From the NCBI GenBank assembly GCA_002393195.1, contig DGIK01000071.1:1-11049 (forward strand): a DNA stretch of 11,049 bases, in the 5' to 3' direction. The position numbers were made by a program, and so were the translations under genes. The stretch is from Bacteroidales bacterium UBA3824. GTDB taxonomy: Bacteria; Bacteroidota; Bacteroidia; Bacteroidales; UBA3824. Of the stretch, positions 5,846 through 11,049 are shown piece after piece. Under the pieces are notes generated by a model. The model ran no database searches and had not been told where the DNA came from. It saw only the letters and a list, made by a program, of their open reading frames with translations. The number at the start of each line of letters is the position of its first letter. The first letter of the stretch is position 1.

Positions 5846-8800
5846 TTAGAAATTGAGGTTGAGACCAATCAAGAATGTAACAGGCCTCGGATAAAAACTA
5901 TTGTCGATGCCGCCCGAAATCTCCGGGTCGAGACCGTCGTACTTGGTGAATACCAACGGATTCTGCACCGTGCAGTACACGCGTCCGCCGATTTTGTCAA
6001 AGAGGTTGTTGACGCTATATCCAACCGTGATATTGTCGATGCGGAAGAATGATGCGAGTTGTATGTAATAATCCGACAACACCTGAGCCTCCTGGAAGTT
6101 GGTCTCGAAGGCGGAGCGGGTCTTGTTGGTGAGTGCGCTCACGGCATAAACGCTGTTGGGAGCGAGAGCCGCGCTGTTGGCAGCCACGCCATTGTACATC
6201 CAATTGCCGAGGTTGCCGTGTCCGGCTATCGAAAAATCGAGATTCTTGTATTGGAGTTTGGTTGAGATGCCAAAAATCATCTTCGGGTCGGCGTTGTGGA
6301 AGAAATAGAGGTCGTCCTCGTTGATAGAGCCGTTGCCGTCGCGATCCACGTATGCGCCCTCGATTGGCTTGCCGTCGGCATTGTAAACCTGCTGGAACAC
6401 ATAGAACATACCCGCGTGCTGATTGACTGCGTGAGCCTTGATGGTAGATGCGCCGTCGCCGTCAGATGTGCGCTCAAAACGCCTTACGTCCGTGTCCTGT
6501 GCGCCTGACGAGAGGCGTGTGATTTCATTCTTATTGAAAGCGAGGTTGGCATCGATGCGCCACGTGAGGTCTTTCTTGGCGATTGGAGTGCCGCCGAGGG
6601 TGATTTCTACGCCGGTATTGGTGAGAGTGCCGATGTTGGAAACCACGTATTCGGCGAAGTTGGTGCCGGACGGGGTTTTTGCCTCGGTGTTGATGAGGTC
6701 GGTGGTCTCGCGGCGATACAAGTCGATGGATGCATTGAATCTGTCCTTGAACATTCCGAAATCCAAACCGGCGTTCCAAGTGGTTGTGGTTTCCCATTTG
6801 AGATCCTCGTTGTATGCGCCCGGCTTCAAGAGGCTTATCCACTTGCCGTTGCGGTAATAACTTGCGGCGGAGTTGGTGGAGTAGGAGTAAGTGGAGAGGA
6901 ACGGATAATCGCCTTGGTTGATGTCCTGCTGACCGGTCTTGCCCCAGCCGAGGCGGAGTTTCATATTGGAAAATAGATTTTGGTTTTCCATAAAACCTTC
7001 CTGCGAAATCCTCCACGCCAATGCAGCCGACGGGAAAAGTCCCCACCTATTGTTTTTGCTGAAACGCGACGAGCCGTCGTCCCTGAGAGTGAATGTCAAG
7101 AGGTAACGGTCGTTGTAGGAATAATTGGCACGTCCGAAAAACGAAACGATGTAATGCTCGTTTTCATAATAATTCAATGCAAGGTTGCTGAGGTCGTTGT
7201 CAAGTTTTTGATTGTCAACGCTGATTGCGCCGTCGGGGTCGATGGGCGTGTAGGCATAATACCAACTGTCGCCCTGCACGTGGTAATGCTGCCAGGAGTA
7301 ACCAGCCATCACGTCAAATTTGCTATTGATGCTGGCAAGGTCGTGGGCGTAGGTGAAATAAGCATCCATCTGCGAATTGCGGCGTTGCTGTTCCCATTCG
7401 TTGCGGTCGCTCATATTGGAACCCGCAAAAAGGTCGGGTTTGCCGATGGCGTTGATGGTCTTGCCGTCGCTCTTGGAAGCGTCGATGGAGAGGTTGTAAT
7501 TGAATTTCAATCCCGGCACGTATTGGAAATTATATTCCAACTGCGCACTGCCGATGAAATTCTTTACGTCGGCGGAATTGTCGTTGAGGTCGATTTTGGA
7601 GACAGGATTAGGACCTGCGCCAAACTTGTTGTAATTGTTTTTGGCGTCGTTGTAGGAAGTGCCCCAATCGCGGTCGTAAGGGTCGCCGCTGCCCGTCCAA
7701 CTCCAATATCCGAGGTATGGGCTGCCGTCGGCGTAGATAGGTTTGGTGGGGTCGTAATAGACAGCATTGCCGATTGCACCCGCTGCAAAATCGCTGTGTA
7801 TAATCATACCCTTGGCGTTGAGGTTGATTTTGAGACGGTCGTTGAGGAATTTGGGATTCAGGGAGATATTGCCGGTGTAACGGCTGTTGTGGTCGCCGTC
7901 CTGAATACCGTTGGAATTGGTGTAGCCGAGTGATACGCGGTAGGGCATCAATTCCTTCACAGAGCCGAGCACGCTGAGATTGTGTTCGGTGCTTACGGCA
8001 GTGCGGTAGATGAGATTTTGCCAATCGGTATCGTAAGTGTGGACAGCCTCGCCGGTGGTGGGATTGAGACCAGCCTTGGTGTAAACTTCAGCCTGATTGG
8101 ACGCGCCTGCAAACGTTTTGCGGATGAAGTCGCGGTACTCGTTGCCGTCGAGTACATCGATGGTTTTCTTCACCTTTGATACCGACACATTGCCGTCGTA
8201 AGAGATTTTTACGCTGCCAGCCTTGCCTTTTTTGGTGGTGATGATGATTACACCGTTGGAAGCGCGGCTGCCGTAGATTGCAGTTGCCGATGCGTCCTTC
8301 AATACGGTGAAAGTCTCGATGTCGTTGGGGTCGATGGTGGAGAGCATATTGCCGACACCGCCAATGCCCGAATTGTCGAGATACACGCCATCGAGAATGA
8401 TGAGCGGGTCGTTGCTTGCCGAGAGGGACGAGCCGCCACGGATGCGAATCGTGGAGCCGCCGTTGGCAGAGCCGCCGCCATTCACTACATTGACGCCTGC
8501 AATCTTGCCCACCAACATATCGTCGGCGGTGGTTGCAACGCCCTTCATCTTGGGGTCGGCTTCGAGGGTTGACACCGAGCCTGTGGCGTCGGATTTTTTC
8601 ACTGCGCCGTAGCCAATCACTACTACTTCATCTATCTCGGCGAGGTCTTCGCGGAGCACGATGCTGAGTGTTGGTTGGGCATCGACTACCAAAGTCTGGT
8701 AGCCGATGAAAGAGATTTGGAGACGTGCGCCCTGCGGCACTGTGAGCGCAAAATTGCCGTCGAGGTCGGTGATAGTGCCGTTGGTGGTGCCTTGTTCTAT

Positions 8801-8944
8801 AACAGTGGCTCCAATGATGCCGAGTCCGGAATTGTCGTGCACATTGCCGCGCACATTAATTTGTGCCGCAGCCGCGCTCGTCCAGACTAATGCCGCCAAT
8901 AATAGCAACATTCTGATTGGTGAAAAAGTGGTCTGTCTTTTCAT
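5846..8944 (-). CDS. susC: SusC/RagA family TonB-dependent outer-membrane transporter
   Basis: Imports oligosaccharides across the outer membrane using TonB energy, in complex with SusD. The 1032-residue protein has a signal peptide (about 1-28, ending SAAAAQ), a carboxypeptidase-D-regulatory-like domain (29-100, with GATVIEQGTTNGTITDLDG and ISFIGYQT), the SusC-type EVVVIGYG box (106-113), a plug domain (about 118-240, with IRIRGGSSL, PLIILDGVYLD, LKDASATAIYGSRASNGV and IIITTKKG), and a 22-strand barrel to the C-terminus. It ends in an aromatic residue (LNLNF), as expected for outer-membrane barrel assembly. Length matches the family (SusC is about 1000). The start ATG at 8944 leads straight into the signal peptide, and a good -7 promoter element lies 35 bases upstream. 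It is the first gene of the four-gene operon and is divergent from the SusR-like regulator gene. No anti-sigma-interacting N-terminal extension (STN domain) is present, in keeping with control by a SusR-type regulator. Confidence 0.96.
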   Translation of the reverse strand: MKRQTTFSPIRMLLLLAALVWTSAAAAQINVRGNVHDNSGLGIIGATVIEQGTTNGTITDLDGNFALTVPQGARLQISFIGYQTLVVDAQPTLSIVLREDLAEIDEVVVIGYGAVKKSDATGSVSTLEADPKMKGVATTADDMLVGKIAGVNVVNGGGSANGGSTIRIRGGSSLSASNDPLIILDGVYLDNSGIGGVGNMLSTIDPNDIETFTVLKDASATAIYGSRASNGVIIITTKKGKAGSVKISYDGNVSVSKVKKTIDVLDGNEYRDFIRKTFAGASNQAEVYTKAGLNPTTGEAVHTYDTDWQNLIYRTAVSTEHNLSVLGSVKELMPYRVSLGYTNSNGIQDGDHNSRYTGNISLNPKFLNDRLKINLNAKGMIIHSDFAAGAIGNAVYYDPTKPIYADGSPYLGYWSWTGSGDPYDRDWGTSYNDAKNNYNKFGAGPNPVSKIDLNDNSADVKNFIGSAQLEYNFQYVPGLKFNYNLSIDASKSDGKTINAIGKPDLFAGSNMSDRNEWEQQRRNSQMDAYFTYAHDLASINSKFDVMAGYSWQHYHVQGDSWYYAYTPIDPDGAISVDNQKLDNDLSNLALNYYENEHYIVSFFGRANYSYNDRYLLTFTLRDDGSSRFSKNNRWGLFPSAALAWRISQEGFMENQNLFSNMKLRLGWGKTGQQDINQGDYPFLSTYSYSTNSAASYYRNGKWISLLKPGAYNEDLKWETTTTWNAGLDFGMFKDRFNASIDLYRRETTDLINTEAKTPSGTNFAEYVVSNIGTLTNTGVEITLGGTPIAKKDLTWRIDANLAFNKNEITRLSSGAQDTDVRRFERTSDGDGASTIKAHAVNQHAGMFYVFQQVYNADGKPIEGAYVDRDGNGSINEDDLYFFHNADPKMIFGISTKLQYKNLDFSIAGHGNLGNWMYNGVAANSAALAPNSVYAVSALTNKTRSAFETNFQEAQVLSDYYIQLASFFRIDNITVGYSVNNLFDKIGGRVYCTVQNPLVFTKYDGLDPEISGGIDNSFYPRPVTFLIGLNLNF

Positions 8945-8978
8945 TGTTTTACGAATTTTGGGTTAGTAAAATTTTTCC

Positions 8979-9011
8979 CAAATTTATATGCGCGATTGCC
9001 CCCGCCGCAAT
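8979..9011 (-). promoter_or_regulatory. Candidate promoter of the susC operon
   Basis: On the minus strand, TAAATTTG (8986 down to 8979) matches the Bacteroidota -7 consensus TAnnTTTG exactly. With a 21-base spacer, ATTG at 9011-9008 is a three-of-four match to the -33 element TTTG. The spacer is unusually GC-rich and contains a 5-bp inverted repeat (8995-8999 with 9007-9011). This would give a leader of roughly 25-30 bases. A weak -33 suits a promoter that needs an activator. Confidence 0.55.
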
Positions 9012-9014
9012 AGC

Positions 9015-9111
9015 ATCAAAGGTAAAATCAAAGTTTTTAAAAATGATAATATCCTGATTATTAACGATATGATATATTTTTGAGATTGAATTTATCAAAG
9101 TGGTTTTTAAG
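9015..9111. promoter_or_regulatory. Candidate regulator-binding motifs (three ATCAAAG copies)
   Basis: ATCAAAG occurs three times in the divergent region, at 9015-9021, 9027-9033 and 9094-9100, all in the same orientation. The last two share a longer core, ATCAAAG then TTTTTAA, with three extra bases in the third copy. The first pair lies just upstream of the susC -33 element and the third just upstream of the regulator -33 element, the places where an activator would bind. The assignment is inferred from position and repetition only. Confidence 0.35.
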
Positions 9112-9118
9112 AAAAAAA

Positions 9119-9150
9119 TTTGGTGGATTCTGCAATTTGGCGTATATTGT
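9119..9150 (+). promoter_or_regulatory. Candidate promoter of the SusR-like regulator gene
   Basis: TTTG at 9119-9122 and TATATTGT at 9143-9150 are separated by 20 bases, the normal spacing between the -33 and -7 elements in Bacteroidota. The -33 is exact; the -7 keeps the TAnnTT part but not the final TG. Transcription would begin near 9157, leaving a leader of about 25 bases before the ATG at 9183. Confidence 0.4.
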
Positions 9151-9182
9151 AGCCGCAAAAACACACGAAAACACCTCGTCCA

Positions 9183-10760
9183 ATGATGAAAAAATTGTTG
9201 ACAATAATAATGTGGATGTGCGCCGTCAATGCGTCGGCTCAGGAAGATTACGCCAAACTCGACCTCCTTGTGGGCGACATTCCCAAAATAATCTCCGACA
9301 AGCAACAGCGCATCGCCGTATTGTCGGAAGGCGAAAAAGGCTACGGACTCAATGCCCGGCTATTTCGCGAGTATATGTCGTTTAAATATGATTCGGCGTT
9401 CAAATACATCGACGAAAACCTCCGCCTCGCGCAGGAGGGCGGCGACCGCGAGCGCATCTACGACTGCCGCCTCAAATACGCCCACATACTCTCTGTGGCG
9501 GGATTGTTTAAGGAGGCGGGCGACGTGATGGGCGCAATATGCCCCGATTCGGCAAGCGACGGCATCAAGACCGTGTATTACTCTCAAAAGGCGGATTTGT
9601 TTTTGTACAGTATGGAATTTAACGACAAGATGCCGCATTACAACTCGCTGCAAGACAGTATGTTGTATTACCGTAAAAAAACAATGGAGACGGCATCGGA
9701 ATCGAGTTATGACTACGCCTTTGCCGCCGCCGCCATAAGAGCCGCGCAGGACGATTACAAATCAGCCAAAGCCATACTCAGCGATTACCTCTCCGCCGGA
9801 GTGCCCGACACGCGGACTTATTCGGTGGTTGTAAGCACATTGGCTTTTTATTATGAGATGGACGGCGACATCGACAACGCCGAACGATATTACCGACTCT
9901 CCGCAGAAAACGACCTCGAAAACGCAATCATCGAAAACAGCAGCCTGAGACACCTCGCCGACATCTTGTTTGCAAAAGGCGATTCGCAACGAGCGTTCAA
10001 GTATCTGATGGCGTGTTCGGAGTGCGCCAATTTTTTTGGGTCGAGACTCAGGAGCGTGCAAAATGCCGCCATATTCAACAAGATAACCGACGCCTACGAA
10101 ACACAGCGCAAACAAATCCACCAGACCACGCTCATATTCCTCGCCGTGCTGCTGATAGTGGCGGCGGCGTTGGTATGGTTGTCAATCAAATTATCAAAGA
10201 AAAACAAAAGTTACATAGCCGCCAACCGCAAAATCGTGGAGTTTAACGCCGAACTCGATTCAGCAATGGAGCAATTGAAGAAGACCAACGCCTCGCTCAA
10301 AGAATCCAACGGCATCAAGGACGAATACATTGGCAGGTTTATGACATTGTCGTCGCAGATTATAGAAAACATCAGCCAAAAATATTCCGCCATCAACAAA
10401 CTCGCCCGCGAAAAACGTATGGCGGAACTCTACGCCGAAATCAAAAACGAGGACATCATCACCATCAACACCAAATCATTCTACAAAAACTTCGACGAGG
10501 CGTTCCTCAACCTTTTCCCGACATTCTGCGCCGAGGTGAACGCCCTGCTCAAACCCGACTGCCAGATAGAAATCAAAGACGGCAGCCTCAACACCGAATT
10601 TCGCGTCCTGGCGTTGCTGCGCCTTGGATTCGCCGACAATAAGCAGATAGCGTCAATCTTGCGCTCCTCGATAGCCACAATCTACACCTACCGCTCCAAG
10701 ATAAGGGCAAAGGCATTGGACAAGGAACGGTTTGAGGAGTTGGTGAAAAGGGTAGGGTAG
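9183..10760 (+). CDS. susR: SusR-like membrane-bound transcriptional regulator
   Basis: Predicted activator of the divergent susC operon, acting from the inner membrane. The 525-residue protein has a signal-like N-terminus (1-19, ending NASAQ), then about 290 residues of helical repeats of TPR type (for example EYMSFKYDSAFKYIDENLRL and YEMDGDIDNAERYYRLSAEND) predicted to lie in the periplasm. A single membrane helix covers about 315-336 (TLIFLAVLLIVAAALVWLSI), followed by a basic stop-transfer KLSKKNK, a coiled coil (345-380), and a cytoplasmic C-terminal domain. Residues 471-512 form a LuxR/GerE-like helix-turn-helix (EFRVLALLRLGFADNKQIAS, then IATIYTYRSKIRAKAL). This order matches the SusR family (C-terminal DUF6377-type region), and SusR responds to maltose or larger oligosaccharides in B. 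thetaiotaomicron. There is no kinase, receiver or phosphoacceptor domain, so it is a one-component regulator. ATG codons at 9183 and 9186 both fit; the first is chosen. SusR orthology is inferred from architecture and location. Confidence 0.82.
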   Translation: MMKKLLTIIMWMCAVNASAQEDYAKLDLLVGDIPKIISDKQQRIAVLSEGEKGYGLNARLFREYMSFKYDSAFKYIDENLRLAQEGGDRERIYDCRLKYAHILSVAGLFKEAGDVMGAICPDSASDGIKTVYYSQKADLFLYSMEFNDKMPHYNSLQDSMLYYRKKTMETASESSYDYAFAAAAIRAAQDDYKSAKAILSDYLSAGVPDTRTYSVVVSTLAFYYEMDGDIDNAERYYRLSAENDLENAIIENSSLRHLADILFAKGDSQRAFKYLMACSECANFFGSRLRSVQNAAIFNKITDAYETQRKQIHQTTLIFLAVLLIVAAALVWLSIKLSKKNKSYIAANRKIVEFNAELDSAMEQLKKTNASLKESNGIKDEYIGRFMTLSSQIIENISQKYSAINKLAREKRMAELYAEIKNEDIITINTKSFYKNFDEAFLNLFPTFCAEVNALLKPDCQIEIKDGSLNTEFRVLALLRLGFADNKQIASILRSSIATIYTYRSKIRAKALDKERFEELVKRVG

Positions 10761-10789
10761 GAGAAAGTTGAAAAAAATAATGGCGCAGA

Positions 10790-10824
10790 CCGCAAATTAT
10801 CAAAAATATTTTGTAATTTTGCGG
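10790..10824. promoter_or_regulatory. Candidate promoter -7 element within an imperfect palindrome
   Basis: TAATTTTG (10814-10821, plus strand) matches the -7 consensus TAnnTTTG exactly and could drive the gene starting at 10877. It is embedded in an imperfect inverted repeat: CCGCAAATTA at 10790-10799 mirrors TAATTTTGCGG at 10814-10824, and the centre (about 10801-10813) is itself nearly palindromic. No clear TTTG -33 element is found at the usual distance. The structure could also act as a weak terminator for the regulator gene, but no T-tract follows it. Confidence 0.45.
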
Positions 10825-10861
10825 CGCAACTAATCAGACGACGCTCAGCGCATTAATAATA

Positions 10862-10873
10862 TTGTATATACAA
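10862..10873. promoter_or_regulatory. 12-bp perfect palindrome before the last gene
   Basis: TTGTATATACAA is exactly self-complementary and ends three bases before the ATG at 10877. The position fits an operator for a dimeric repressor or a small leader structure over the ribosome site. An AT-rich 12-mer palindrome could also arise by chance. Confidence 0.35.
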
Positions 10874-10876
10874 AAA

Positions 10877-11049
10877 ATGGAAAACAACAGAAATCGCGGC
10901 AATTCCGGCTATTCGGACAACCATTCCCGCGCAAACGCCCCGAGAGGCGGCAGAAACTATCAGAACGGCGGCAACAATTACCAGCGTGGCAACAACAAGG
11001 GCTTCGGTGGCAGCCGCAATAGGAATTATGACAACAACGGCTACGGCAA
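10877..11049 (+). CDS. Asn/Gly/Arg-rich low-complexity protein, N-terminus (partial)
   Basis: An open frame runs from ATG 10877 to the window edge, 57 complete codons without a stop. The peptide begins MENNRNRGNSGYSDNHSR and continues with repeated Asn-Asn, Gly-Gly, Arg and Tyr (for example RGGRNYQNGGNNYQRGNNKG). There is no signal peptide, and the composition is basic and strongly disordered. The codons used (GGC, AAC, CGC) match the neighbouring plus-strand genes, and a -7 promoter match lies about 55 bases upstream, so I take it as real. The function cannot be read from this part. In Bacteroidota, RGG/NGG-rich N-terminal tails are found on RNA-acting proteins such as rRNA pseudouridine synthases and DEAD-box helicases, which makes an RNA-related enzyme plausible, but this is inference only. 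Confidence 0.7.
   Translation, partial: MENNRNRGNSGYSDNHSRANAPRGGRNYQNGGNNYQRGNNKGFGGSRNRNYDNNGYG

Noticed and set aside
6980..7933. Long open frame (317 codons) on the plus strand opposite susC
   Set aside because: It lies within the barrel-coding part of susC. The peptide is Val-rich with no signal, domain or start context, and is explained by the codon bias of the opposite strand.
8945..9182. Small gene or RNA gene in the divergent intergenic region
   Set aside because: No convincing short coding frame, tRNA-like fold or riboswitch consensus was seen in these 238 bases; promoters and repeat motifs account for the visible structure.

Overview
The window looks like a chromosomal segment from a member of the Bacteroidales (Bacteroidota), plausibly a gut commensal. 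The evidence is a SusC/SusD outer-membrane pair, lipoproteins with acidic residues just after the lipid-bearing cysteine, a SusR-type membrane regulator of a kind known mainly from this phylum, sparse Shine-Dalgarno sequences, and matches to the Bacteroidota promoter -7 element (TAnnTTTG). The exact family or genus cannot be fixed from the sequence alone.

Layout. (1) 1-1417, plus strand: the end of a nucleotide-sugar dehydrogenase (UDP-glucose 6-dehydrogenase type) followed one base later by a GDP-L-fucose synthase; both make activated sugars for surface polysaccharides. (2) 1418-1559: a degenerate 7-bp tandem array, then a 15-bp perfect hairpin that can terminate transcription from both sides, then a small GC-rich palindrome. 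(3) 1560-8944, minus strand: a four-gene starch-utilisation-like locus, in transcription order susC (TonB-dependent receptor), susD (surface glycan-binding lipoprotein), a SusE/SusF-like lipoprotein with two starch-binding-like modules, and a GH13 alpha-amylase lipoprotein. (4) 8945-9182: divergent control region with candidate promoters for both directions and repeated ATCAAAG motifs. (5) 9183-10760, plus strand: a SusR-like membrane-bound regulator with a predicted periplasmic TPR-like sensor, one membrane helix, a coiled coil and a C-terminal helix-turn-helix. (6) 10761-10876: intergenic region with a -7 element inside an imperfect palindrome and a second perfect palindrome just before the next start. 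(7) 10877-end: the start of an Asn/Gly/Arg-rich low-complexity protein cut off by the window.

How they may work together: the regulator would detect malto-oligosaccharides in the periplasm and activate the divergent operon. The amylase would cut starch or a related alpha-glucan at the cell surface, SusD and the SusE/F-like protein would hold the glycan, and SusC would import the oligosaccharides with TonB energy. The periplasmic GH97 and GH13 enzymes found beside susC in the classical Bacteroides thetaiotaomicron locus are absent here, so final breakdown must be encoded elsewhere. I see no clearly new system. The most unusual items are in the non-coding DNA: the heptad array, the mirrored regulator-site candidates, and the two palindromes before the last gene. 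No tRNA, rRNA, CRISPR array or transposase gene is visible, and no gene-free stretch exceeds 300 bases.
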